A stretch of 6,391 nt of DNA, taken from contig JAAVAG010000095.1 of NCBI GenBank assembly GCA_014804185.1, positions 1-6,391 of the forward strand, read 5' to 3'. Every line of letters begins with the position of its first letter. Position 1 is the first letter of the stretch. Positions 1 to 5,974 of the stretch are shown here, piece by piece. Made by a program: the position numbers and the translations under genes. This DNA is from Lachnospiraceae bacterium. GTDB lineage: Bacteria > Bacillota > Clostridia > Lachnospirales > Lachnospiraceae. The notes under the pieces were generated by a model. The model made no database searches and was not told the origin of the DNA. It saw only the letters and a list, made by a program, of their open reading frames with translations.

Positions 1-271
1 CCACCGCCGTCCCGATACTCTTGGATAAAAAAAGGATCTCGTCATACTTTCCGAAATCCACATCCCGCAGGATCTCCCCGCACTGCGCCAGCGCGCTCCG
101 AAAAGCCTGCTCCATCTTTTCCGCAGAGCCTTTTACATCCGGGGGGAAGTTGCCGTACGGAACCTCCCTGATCTCAAAGCCCTGACAGGCGGCTATCTTC
201 TTACTGTAATATAAAAGCGGTTTATCCGTGTGATAGCCGATCCCCGGAAAAACCACTGCCAGTTTCTTCAT
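1..271 (-). CDS. alpha/beta-hydrolase-like protein, N-terminal 90 residues (truncated by the window edge)
   Basis: The translation begins MKKLAVVFPGIGYHTDKPLL, reaches an SKSIGTAV segment at residues 83-90 and then leaves the window. A short hydrophobic first strand followed by PGIGY (residues 9-13), and a later hydrophobic strand (EILFL, 78-82) running into S-K-S-I-G, is the pattern of a small alpha/beta hydrolase: the first loop would form the oxyanion hole and Ser85 would be the nucleophile at the elbow. The first Gly of the usual G-x-S-x-G motif is Ser here. Acid and His residues would lie outside the window, so catalytic competence cannot be judged. There is no signal peptide or membrane segment, so it is predicted to be cytosolic. 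The ATG at 269-271 is preceded by GGGAGG (278-283) at a 6-base gap, which fixes the start. The substrate is unknown. It is transcribed divergently from the DUF6323-like gene. Confidence 0.7.
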   Translation of the reverse strand, partial: MKKLAVVFPGIGYHTDKPLLYYSKKIAACQGFEIREVPYGNFPPDVKGSAEKMEQAFRSALAQCGEILRDVDFGKYDEILFLSKSIGTAV

Positions 272-277
272 TCCAAA

Positions 278-284
278 CCTCCCT
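278..284 (-). promoter_or_regulatory. ribosome binding site of the hydrolase gene
   Basis: On the minus strand AGGGAGG sits 6 bases before the ATG at 269-271. It supports this start codon for the truncated hydrolase gene. Confidence 0.7.
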
Positions 285-306
285 GCCGTTCCTCTTTTCT
301 GATAAG

Positions 307-335
307 ATTATATCACAAAACCGCCCAAATTACAA
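307..335 (-). promoter_or_regulatory. sigma-A-type promoter for the hydrolase gene
   Basis: Reading the minus strand, TTGTAA (330-335) is followed after 17 bases by a perfect TATAAT (307-312). TG one base upstream of the -10 box makes it an extended -10. The predicted transcription start is near 300, giving a leader of about 30 bases. Seen in the sequence, not experimentally shown. Confidence 0.6.
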
Positions 336-337
336 GT

Positions 338-367
338 CTGTCATTCGCCTGCATGCAATGCTATAAT
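338..367 (+). promoter_or_regulatory. sigma-A-type promoter for the DUF6323/DUF6179-like pair
   Basis: A perfect TATAAT at 362-367 is preceded by TGC, an extended -10. A weak -35 box, CTGTCA (338-343), lies 18 bases upstream. The predicted start of transcription is around 373-375, about 40 bases before the first gene. Its -35 box lies almost back to back with that of the divergent hydrolase promoter (330-335), so the two could compete for polymerase or share a regulator. Confidence 0.55.
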
Positions 368-399
368 CATCGCATGTTACTTTTTTACACGACTGGAAA

Positions 400-405
400 G
401 AGGGG
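400..405 (+). promoter_or_regulatory. ribosome binding site that bears on the start choice of the DUF6323-like gene
   Basis: GAGGGG lies 6 bases before TTG at 412 and 12 bases before ATG at 418, both in the same frame. The spacing favours the TTG; the codon type favours the ATG. An ATG at 407 is in a different frame and yields only a 9-residue peptide. Confidence 0.5.
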
Positions 406-411
406 TATGAA

Positions 412-945
412 TTGGGTATGGAAAAAGACTGGATGATCCTGTTGCAACAACAAAATCAATTGGCGAAGGTGATCGAGACAAATCATTACACGGAAAAGTT
501 CGGGCTTGTGCTGAGTGAGCAGGACGCGCAGCTGCTTTTGAAAGAGCGTGTCACCTCCCTGCAGGAACAGAAAAGGGTGGAGTTCGGCGAGGGAATTCTG
601 CCGAAGATCATTTATGAGTTCTGTGACTCCTCTTATATCGATCAGAACAATTACGTGGATACGCTCATACAGCTGCAGGATATTTTTTACCTGTATAAAA
701 ATGAAATGCTGGATGAGATTTCCGATGATGAACTCCTACATTTTATGAAAGAACAGTTTGAAGAAGTGTGTTTTGGCGATCTGGATTATCTTTCCGGTAC
801 GTGTCTCAATATCTTTGCCCAGGCTATACGGGCAGGATACGGCGGATATCAGTCCTCCCTGGGGTATGGGGAATATTCTCAGTTTGACGAAGTGACGCGG
901 TGGGACTATGAACTTTATCTGGCAGCCTTAAATAATGCCCGATGA
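412..945 (+). CDS. DUF6323-like protein of unknown function
   Basis: This is a 177-residue (from TTG 412) or 175-residue (from ATG 418) soluble protein with no signal peptide or membrane span. I recognise the pattern as DUF6323, from memory. It has an N-terminal helix rich in Gln/Leu (LLQQQNQLAK), then T-x-x-F-G-L-x-L-S-x-x-D-A-Q-x-L (about 25-40 from the ATG), the distinctive R-V-E-F-G-E-G-I-L-P-K motif (53-63), an F-C-D-S-S-Y-I segment, and an acidic helical stretch (DEISDDELLHFM). The C-terminus is rich in Gly and Tyr (AGYGGYQSSLGYGEYSQF) and ends with a W-D-Y-E-L-Y-L helix. No catalytic motif is recognisable. The DUF6179-like gene follows after 24 bases, so the two are almost certainly co-transcribed and may work as a pair. 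The biochemical role is unknown. Confidence 0.8.
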   Translation: MGMEKDWMILLQQQNQLAKVIETNHYTEKFGLVLSEQDAQLLLKERVTSLQEQKRVEFGEGILPKIIYEFCDSSYIDQNNYVDTLIQLQDIFYLYKNEMLDEISDDELLHFMKEQFEEVCFGDLDYLSGTCLNIFAQAIRAGYGGYQSSLGYGEYSQFDEVTRWDYELYLAALNNAR

Positions 946-952
946 AAACACC

Positions 953-960
953 GGAAAGGG
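953..960 (+). promoter_or_regulatory. ribosome binding site of the DUF6179-like gene
   Basis: GGAAAGGG lies 9 bases before the ATG at 970, inside the 24-base gap after the first gene's stop codon. The match is purine-rich but only moderate. The short gap points to coupling with the upstream gene. Confidence 0.5.
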
Positions 961-969
961 AAAACGCTC

Positions 970-1980
970 ATGCATTCTGAAAAGAAAACAGACTATGAAA
1001 TGGAGCAGCTGCTTCCCATCGTGGGAAAGCTTGTGGAAAAATATACTTCGCGTGAAAACACTTCCGTCACCTATGAGACGGCTGAACAGCTGATGGAGGC
1101 CGTACTGTACTGTATTCACGAAGCAGAAACCGCAGGCCCAGCAGCCCCCTCGCCCCAGAACCAGGACCGCTTTCCGGACCCCGCCTGCGGACATGCGCAG
1201 CCGTCCGCCCCGCGGCCTTTCGCTTCACAGCCTCCTGCCGCGGGCGCGCTGTCTGCGGAGCAGGCATATGAGGCGGGCGCGGCGGCTGTGAGAGAAAAGG
1301 TAATGACCGCGCTCCGCTTATACAACGAAATCATACCGGAGTTTTTCTGCTATGACAGCCGCTGTCTCTATGACACTTTTGTAAAAGGGATACCGGAGTT
1401 TTTCAAATGGTACGATATCCGGTTCGCACCTCAGGACACCATTGTGACCCTTGACTATCCCGTCCTTCGGAATCTGTCGGCCTGCTCCGGCATAGACAAA
1501 ATCTATGAATATATTCAGTGCATCCGGCTGGAGCAGGCATTTCTGACGCTCTTTCCGGAGGATCAGGTGATCCAAATTCTTTCCGAAAGCAACGAGGACT
1601 ACCGGGATATGGCGGAAAATCTCTGTGAGGCCCTCCTGACGCATCTGGCAAAAAGTCTCCTGGCCGGGCATGACTGCTGGGAAAACGACTGCTGCCAGAA
1701 AGATGACCCCAGGGAAAACGACTGCTGCCAGGAAGATGACCCCAGGAAGAACGACTGCTGCCGCCTGCGGGACACAGTGACCCGCACAAGCCTGCAGGAT
1801 CTGCGGCATCTGCTGCGGGACCGCGTGGCTGCATTTCTGCGGACACACAGCGGCGGCAGCAGCATTTCCCCCTTGGCTGATTATCTGTCGGGAGCCATGG
1901 ACGATATCGCGGCAAGGCTGAAAAACGCCGCGGAAAACGATACGCTCAGGCCACCCCGCTCCCCTTTTTGCGCGGAGTGA
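970..1980 (+). CDS. DUF6179-like protein of unknown function with an internal repeat
   Basis: This 336-residue soluble protein matches my memory of DUF6179. Conserved-looking blocks are the N-terminal helix MEQLLPIVGKLVEKY (11-25) with TSVTYETAEQLMEAVLYCI (31-49), and a core from about residue 94: LSAEQAYEAG, then an LYNEIIPEFF helix, CLYDTFVKGIPEFFKWYDIRF, TLDYPVL and GIDKIYEYIQCIRLEQAFL. Between them, residues 54-93 are a low-complexity Ala/Pro/Gln linker. Residues 238-264 hold two and a half copies of an 11-residue repeat with consensus (E/K)NDCCQ(K/E)DDPR. After this comes a helical tail that ends in Pro/Arg-rich sequence. No enzyme motif is seen. It forms a two-gene unit with the DUF6323-like gene. 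Its last 35 bases overlap the 3' end of the convergent permease gene. The name is fairly secure, the function unknown. Confidence 0.78.
   Translation: MHSEKKTDYEMEQLLPIVGKLVEKYTSRENTSVTYETAEQLMEAVLYCIHEAETAGPAAPSPQNQDRFPDPACGHAQPSAPRPFASQPPAAGALSAEQAYEAGAAAVREKVMTALRLYNEIIPEFFCYDSRCLYDTFVKGIPEFFKWYDIRFAPQDTIVTLDYPVLRNLSACSGIDKIYEYIQCIRLEQAFLTLFPEDQVIQILSESNEDYRDMAENLCEALLTHLAKSLLAGHDCWENDCCQKDDPRENDCCQEDDPRKNDCCRLRDTVTRTSLQDLRHLLRDRVAAFLRTHSGGSSISPLADYLSGAMDDIAARLKNAAENDTLRPPRSPFCAE
1681..1762 (+). repeat. 33-base in-frame tandem repeat, about 2.5 copies
   Basis: Copy 1 is 1681-1713 and copy 2 is 1714-1746; they differ at one base of 33 (an A/G change that turns Lys into Glu). A partial third copy covers 1747-1762 with two changes. 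The 8-mer GACTGCTG recurs at 1672, 1687, 1720 and 1753, so a degenerate earlier seed lies just upstream. Because the unit is a multiple of three, copy number changes keep the DUF6179-like frame open. The near identity suggests recent duplication by slippage or unequal recombination. Confidence 0.9.
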
Positions 1981-2719
1981 GAAGCAGCAGGATCCCCGCC
2001 GCAGCGCCCATAAAAAGAAACGCCTGAAGAAACGGCATAAAGTTATAGGAGCCGCCCTGCCAGAATCCGGCAAAATCGTTGCTGATGTAAGTCATGGGCA
2101 GCAGTTTTGCCGCCGCCTGCAGCGGGCCGGGCAGCTGCTCAGTCCGGATCCCGAACATTCCGGTCAGAAGCATGATCACAAAATACAGAAAAAAGATCAC
2201 GCCGAAAGTCAGGCTGAACTTCCGCAGAATACTGGCGATGGAATGGGCTATGACCAGAAAGATCACCCCCATGGCATACAGCGAAATCACCAGGCCCAGC
2301 AGCGATGCCGCCGCCGGTTTCTGCACGTGCATTACGGCGGCATGGAAAACCGCAAATACAACAAACGCAATGGTCAGCAATATCAGATGCGCGGCAATCT
2401 TGGCCCGCACTTCGCATCCCCTGCTGTAACCGAAAAGGCGCATGCGCAGTGGAATCTCTTTTTCCACTTCGGTGGCGTACAGACATCCGTACCCCAGAAA
2501 CATAATGGACATGGGCATTACCAGACTCATACTCAGCATCATGGAGGTGACAACCTCCCCCCGCTGCGGCTCCGGCACCTGGCTGCCCACAGTTCTGGAC
2601 AACAGCAGGCTCATTACATTGGGAAAAATAATCCCGAAAAAATGAGGCAGAAGATTACCGTTCAGGTTTCTCAGTTCATATAAGACCATATTGGCACTGC
2701 ATTTCTTTTTCACCGTCAT
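1946..2719 (-). CDS. ABC-2-type transporter permease
   Basis: This 257-residue protein has about six hydrophobic segments (roughly 24-41, 58-82, 107-130, 138-158, 170-191, 228-247). That is the architecture of an ABC-2 permease that works as a dimer with a separate ATPase. The segment between spans 2 and 3 (TEVEKEIPLRMRLFGYSRG, 83-101) has the charged E-x-E loop and following amphipathic helix typical of the family. The segment LLPMTYISNDFAGFW before the last span is also characteristic. Its ATG overlaps the ATPase stop codon (ATGA, 2716-2719). A GGGAGGG at 2721-2727 is only 1 base from this ATG but 7 bases from an in-frame GTG at 2711-2713, so translation may start at the GTG, two codons later. 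The substrate cannot be read from the sequence; an antimicrobial peptide or lipid-like compound is an inference from the kinase/regulator neighbours. Confidence 0.88.
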   Translation of the reverse strand: MTVKKKCSANMVLYELRNLNGNLLPHFFGIIFPNVMSLLLSRTVGSQVPEPQRGEVVTSMMLSMSLVMPMSIMFLGYGCLYATEVEKEIPLRMRLFGYSRGCEVRAKIAAHLILLTIAFVVFAVFHAAVMHVQKPAAASLLGLVISLYAMGVIFLVIAHSIASILRKFSLTFGVIFFLYFVIMLLTGMFGIRTEQLPGPLQAAAKLLPMTYISNDFAGFWQGGSYNFMPFLQAFLFMGAAAGILLLLTPRKKGSGVA

Positions 2720-3582
2720 GCCCTCCCGTAAAATTTTTCTTTGGCGTTGATATACATGATCTCAATATCCGAATTGCTCCGTTTAAAATTTGCGCCGGCC
2801 TCCACCAGAGACGACACGAGTTTCTGTTCGGCTTCCAGGCTCCTGCAGGACAGGGCAATCAGATGCCCCGGAGCCTTTATGGCTGAAAATCCCGATGCAA
2901 TCTCCCTGTTTTTTGGATTATTGTCCAGAATATAGACCACCTTTCCGCAGTACGTCTCGAACAGTTCCTGCCTGCTGCCGTAGGCGACTACCCTGCCCTC
3001 ATCCAGAATGAGGAGTTTATCCACAAGGTGCTCCAGCTCCTCATAATAATGGGATACCACCACCAGGGTATCTCTTTTGTCCCGGTACCACTCTGTCAGC
3101 TTATCCATGAGTCTCTGTCTGTTCTCAAAGTCCAGACCGGATGTCACTTCGTCATAAAAGGTCAGTTCCGCCTCCTGATACATCACCATAATAATGGTAA
3201 ATTTCTGTTTCTGTCCGCCGGAGAGAACGTCAAACCGCTTGTTCAGACACTGCCCGAAGTCAAAGAAATCGATGAGTTCCCGCAGTTTCTTATCTTTTTT
3301 GATGCTGGCGTTTAAGAGCGCTTCCATAATATACTTTACCGCCATGGTGGATGCATAGTGGTTAAACTGCATATGCACCGCCATCTGCTCCGGTTTCACA
3401 TCGGTGGAGATCCTCCCCTCATAAGGGATCAGCCCCAGCAGGGCCTTGATCAGCGTGCTCTTTCCGGCTCCGTTGGAACCGATCACACCGATGCGCTCTC
3501 CCCTCTCAAATGTAATTGGCTTTGTGATCTGCAGCGCCGTCAGTTCCCCGTATTTTACCTGCAGTTGATTGATCGTCAGCAT
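2716..3582 (-). CDS. ABC transporter ATP-binding protein
   Basis: From Met at 3580-3582 the protein has 288 residues. All ATPase motifs are present in order: Walker A GSNGAGKST (35-43), Q-loop Gln in HMQFNHY (about 72), signature LSGGQ (120-124), Walker B ending FYDE (about 142-145) followed by V-T-S-G-L-D (D-loop), and the switch His in VVVSH (178). Val replaces the usual Pro after the catalytic Glu. Residues after about 205 form an extra C-terminal domain, as in many ATPases that pair with ABC-2 permeases. An upstream in-frame ATG at 3589-3591 would lie directly against the AGGAGG (3592-3597); the ATG at 3580-3582 has a 9-base gap, so it was chosen. The gene starts inside the kinase gene and overlaps the permease start by 4 bases. 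It should power export by the permease next door. Confidence 0.93.
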   Translation of the reverse strand: MLTINQLQVKYGELTALQITKPITFERGERIGVIGSNGAGKSTLIKALLGLIPYEGRISTDVKPEQMAVHMQFNHYASTMAVKYIMEALLNASIKKDKKLRELIDFFDFGQCLNKRFDVLSGGQKQKFTIIMVMYQEAELTFYDEVTSGLDFENRQRLMDKLTEWYRDKRDTLVVVSHYYEELEHLVDKLLILDEGRVVAYGSRQELFETYCGKVVYILDNNPKNREIASGFSAIKAPGHLIALSCRSLEAEQKLVSSLVEAGANFKRSNSDIEIMYINAKEKFYGRA

Positions 3583-5242
3583 GTTCCGCATCCTCCTCGA
3601 TTTTCATTTTTTCGCCAAAAATGAGCATGGCCTGCACATGATCCCCCCGGTTCTCCACCCGTATCGTGGTTCCCAGCAGCCTGCTGTAATAAGCTGCAAT
3701 ATAAAGTCCCAGCCCTTTCCCCTTTTTCTCTCCGCTGCTGCTCACAAAGGGCTCGAATATATGGGGCAGCAGACTCTCCTCTATGACTGCCCCATAGTTT
3801 CTCAGGCACATTCCACAGTCCGCAATTTCCGCCTCGATACGCCCTCCCACCGGCGTATACTGCACGGCGTTGGAAAACAGGTTATCCATGATTTTTTTCA
3901 GCAGTTCCCCATCTGTCCGCAGCACGGCGCGCCCTTTCACAAGTATCCGCAGAGACTTTTCCTTTGCCTGCGGCGCATAAGCCGCGGCGGTCTCCTCGGC
4001 CAGCGCCTCCACTGCGATCTCCTCCACATTCCTGTTTTCCGCGCGGTAACCCAGAAACAGTACGTCTTCCACAATTTTGCGCATGGACAAAAGCTGCGTC
4101 TTTACCTCCGGCAGATACTCCCTGGTATTTTTGTACCTGCCCACCTCTCCGATCATACCCTCCACCAGCAGAAGCGCGGCGGTAACAGGCGTTTTCAATT
4201 GGTGAGAGGTGGCCCGCAGGAAAACCTCCTGTCTCAGGTTATCTTCTCTCAAAAGATCATTTTTCCGTTCCAGTTCCAGATAACTGCCGCGCAGTTTTTC
4301 ATACAGTTCCTGCAGTGACTTTGCCAGCGCTCCGATCTCATCTTCTCTGTTCATACCGGACGAGACCGCCGTAAAGTCCGCCGTGAAATCCTCCGTCATC
4401 CCGGCCCTCTCCGCGCATCCGGCCAGCCGGATGATGGGATTGACAATCCTGCCGGAAAAAAAACGCGAAGCGGCCATGACCAGCAGAAACACCACCAGGG
4501 CGATCATGGGCAGGCTGCCCAGCACTACCGGAGTGATCTCCTCCATCTGCGGCGTCATTGTGGGAAAGACGGTAAAAACCAGCGCGTCCTCCCTGCCTCC
4601 CATGGCAATATAGGTGGTATAGCTGAAATCCTCGTCCGAAACGCCCCACTCATACACCATCAGTCCGTCCGTCATAAAATGTACCTTTGAATGCCCTGTG
4701 CTGTATGCGGTCTGACTTTGTTTTGTCTCTACATGCAGCCTGACAGGATAATCCTCCGGCAGAATTTCCTTTTCCCTCCATTTCTCCCTGACAATTTCCC
4801 ACATCTTTACAATGGCATTTTCCTCTGTATCTCCGCAAAATTCGGAAAACTCAAAGAATCCGGAATCTCCTGCATTTCCAAACGTTTCGCTGCCCTCCTC
4901 CGCCCCCTGCAGTATTTCCAGACTGCGGCGCATGGCCTCTTTCAGTTCTTCGTCTCGTATTTCCAGCGCCGCCGCAAAAAATTTCCCTGTGATACGGATT
5001 TCTTCTCCGTTATAGGGAAACTCCAGCGAATACATCACGGAGGGATTCTTTACCGTCAGGCCGTCATAGTTTCCCTTTTCCATATAGCCCCTCTGGGCAT
5101 CTGCCACCGCTTTCAGGTCGCTCTCCATCACATAATCCACATACAGAGACGGCAGCATAAGCACAAAATACCCGGTGATAAACGCCACCATAACCGCCGC
5201 CAGCAGCACGCTGTACAAAAAAGTTTTTCTGGATAATCCCAT
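3506..5242 (-). CDS. membrane sensor histidine kinase of the transporter operon
   Basis: This 578-residue protein has TM1 near residues 8-30, an extracytoplasmic region of roughly 205 residues, TM2 near 238-260, and a HAMP-like linker starting at GRIVNPIIRLA (about 264). A coiled helix leads to the H box RATSHQLKTP with phospho-accepting His347. The ATP-binding domain has the N box DNLFSNAVQYTP (453-464), a G1 region LRNYGAVI in which Asn stands where Asp is usual, the F box HIFEPF, and the G2 box KGKGLGLYIA (509-518). The sensor region contains an acidic, Gly/Phe-rich stretch (GDSGFFEFSEF) and resembles no ligand domain I can name. ATG 5240-5242 was chosen over an in-frame TTG at 5246-5248: the AGGAGG at 5253-5258 is 10 bases from the ATG but 4 from the TTG. 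It follows the regulator stop by 2 bases. Its last 77 bases overlap the ATPase gene. It should phosphorylate the neighbouring regulator in response to an external signal. Confidence 0.93.
   Translation of the reverse strand: MGLSRKTFLYSVLLAAVMVAFITGYFVLMLPSLYVDYVMESDLKAVADAQRGYMEKGNYDGLTVKNPSVMYSLEFPYNGEEIRITGKFFAAALEIRDEELKEAMRRSLEILQGAEEGSETFGNAGDSGFFEFSEFCGDTEENAIVKMWEIVREKWREKEILPEDYPVRLHVETKQSQTAYSTGHSKVHFMTDGLMVYEWGVSDEDFSYTTYIAMGGREDALVFTVFPTMTPQMEEITPVVLGSLPMIALVVFLLVMAASRFFSGRIVNPIIRLAGCAERAGMTEDFTADFTAVSSGMNREDEIGALAKSLQELYEKLRGSYLELERKNDLLREDNLRQEVFLRATSHQLKTPVTAALLLVEGMIGEVGRYKNTREYLPEVKTQLLSMRKIVEDVLFLGYRAENRNVEEIAVEALAEETAAAYAPQAKEKSLRILVKGRAVLRTDGELLKKIMDNLFSNAVQYTPVGGRIEAEIADCGMCLRNYGAVIEESLLPHIFEPFVSSSGEKKGKGLGLYIAAYYSRLLGTTIRVENRGDHVQAMLIFGEKMKIEEDAEHADDQSTAGKIRGTDGAADHKANYI
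3592..3597 (-). promoter_or_regulatory. ribosome binding site that decides the ATPase start
   Basis: A perfect AGGAGG on the minus strand lies inside the kinase coding sequence, 9 bases before the ATG at 3580-3582 and only 0 bases before the ATG at 3589-3591. Spacing supports the shorter ATPase form. Confidence 0.75.
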
Positions 5243-5244
5243 GG

Positions 5245-5901
5245 TCAATCCCCCTCCTGGTACTGATATCCCACACCGATCACCGTCTTGATATAATTGC
5301 CCGGAAGCTTCTTGCGCAGATTTTTTACATGGGCGTCGATGATCCTGTCATTGCCCACATAGTCCTCGTTGTAAATCCGCAGAATCAGCTGCTCTCTTGT
5401 AAACGCCCGCCTGGGCTCCCCTTTCAGCGTCTGCAAAAGCAAAAACTCGCTGAGAGTCAGTTCCAGCGCTGCTCCGTCATAAAAGGCCTGGTAAGAATCG
5501 TCGTGGAGCACCAGCCCCTTTTCCTCCGGCAGATTTGTCTTTTTGACACGCCGCAGGATCGTCTCCATTCTCTTGAGCAGGATAATGGGAGACACCGGTT
5601 TGATGACATAGTCATCCGCGTACAAGTTAAATGCCTGTACCTGAGTCTTTTCATCCCCCAGCGCCGTCAACATGATGGTGGCCGTCTCCGGCCTTTGATC
5701 TTTGATATAGGCGAGCACATCCAGGCCGCTGAGCCCTGGCACCATAATATCCAGCACCGCCATGTCAAAATGCTCTTTTTCCAGCAGGTGCAGCGCTCTG
5801 TCCCCGTCCGCCGCACAGATTACCTGATAGCCCTGCATCTTCATATATTCCGTTAAAACCTCCCGTATAACAGGTTCATCCTCCAAAAATAAAATCCGCA
5901 T
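5245..5901 (-). CDS. OmpR-family response regulator
   Basis: The 218-residue protein has an N-terminal receiver domain (1 to about 118) with the acidic pocket Glu7/Asp8 in FLEDEP, phospho-acceptor Asp51 in VLDIMVPG, Thr79 in MLTALGD and Lys101 in YVIKPV. A C-terminal winged helix-turn-helix follows (about 125-218): LTLSEFLLLQTL, FTREQLILRIYNED, then the recognition-helix region DRIIDAHVKNLRKKL and the wing IKTVIGVGYQY, which is the OmpR/PhoB signature. All phosphorylation residues are intact. The ATG at 5899-5901 has a perfect AGGAGG (5907-5912) 5 bases upstream and begins with the canonical M-R-I-L-F-L-E-D; an in-frame ATG at 5961 lacks a ribosome binding site. It is the first gene of the four-gene operon. 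It should activate the operon, probably through the 11-base-phased repeats at 5975-6002. Confidence 0.95.
   Translation of the reverse strand: MRILFLEDEPVIREVLTEYMKMQGYQVICAADGDRALHLLEKEHFDMAVLDIMVPGLSGLDVLAYIKDQRPETATIMLTALGDEKTQVQAFNLYADDYVIKPVSPIILLKRMETILRRVKKTNLPEEKGLVLHDDSYQAFYDGAALELTLSEFLLLQTLKGEPRRAFTREQLILRIYNEDYVGNDRIIDAHVKNLRKKLPGNYIKTVIGVGYQYQEGD
5253..5258 (-). promoter_or_regulatory. ribosome binding site of the histidine kinase gene
   Basis: AGGAGG followed by GG on the minus strand overlaps the last codons of the regulator gene. It lies 10 bases before ATG 5240-5242 and 4 bases before an in-frame TTG at 5246-5248 that would overlap the regulator stop. Confidence 0.7.
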
Positions 5902-5906
5902 GGTTT

Positions 5907-5912
5907 CCTCCT
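5907..5912 (-). promoter_or_regulatory. ribosome binding site of the response regulator gene
   Basis: GAGGAGG on the minus strand lies 5 bases before the ATG at 5899-5901. It rules against the longer reading frame that begins at 5961. Confidence 0.8.
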
Positions 5913-5974
5913 CATATCTCACAGACCTCTGTACTCTTCCGGATTTTTCTGTTAAAATCATTGTAACACAGCGG

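Noticed and set aside
350..357. Palindrome TGCATGCA in the divergent promoter region
   Set aside because: It is an 8-base palindrome within the promoter spacer; without a second copy or a known regulator it is not distinguishable from chance.
230..436. 68-codon plus-strand frame over the hydrolase start and the divergent promoter
   Set aside because: It spans two promoters on opposite strands, has no ribosome binding site at its start and shows no protein-like pattern.
1900..2000. Possible bidirectional terminator at the convergent gene ends
   Set aside because: CGCGGC and GCCGCG can pair over a 13-base loop on the minus strand, but no T-run follows, and the plus-strand T-run near 1965 has no preceding stable stem.
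1318..2073. Long antisense reading frame (251 codons, minus strand) across the DUF6179-like gene and the permease 3' end
   Set aside because: It starts at a TTG without a ribosome binding site, lies opposite a well-patterned protein, and its repeated hydrophobic stretches are the reverse reading of the 33-base repeat. It is a GC-driven shadow frame.
4200..4211. Possible inactive kinase because the H box or ATP lid might be degenerate
   Set aside because: The H box SHQLKTP, the N box and the G2 box are intact. Asn for Asp in the G1 region is seen in many active kinases of this type, so there is no sign of inactivity.
5921..5932. Inverted repeat ACAGA-CC-TCTGT in the leader of the regulator operon
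   Set aside because: Only 5 paired bases with a 2-base centre, too small for a stable hairpin. It could be an operator half-site pair but has nothing else to support it.
5902..5961. 20-codon upstream extension of the response regulator
   Set aside because: The ATG at 5961 has no ribosome binding site, whereas the ATG at 5901 has a perfect AGGAGG and gives the canonical receiver start.
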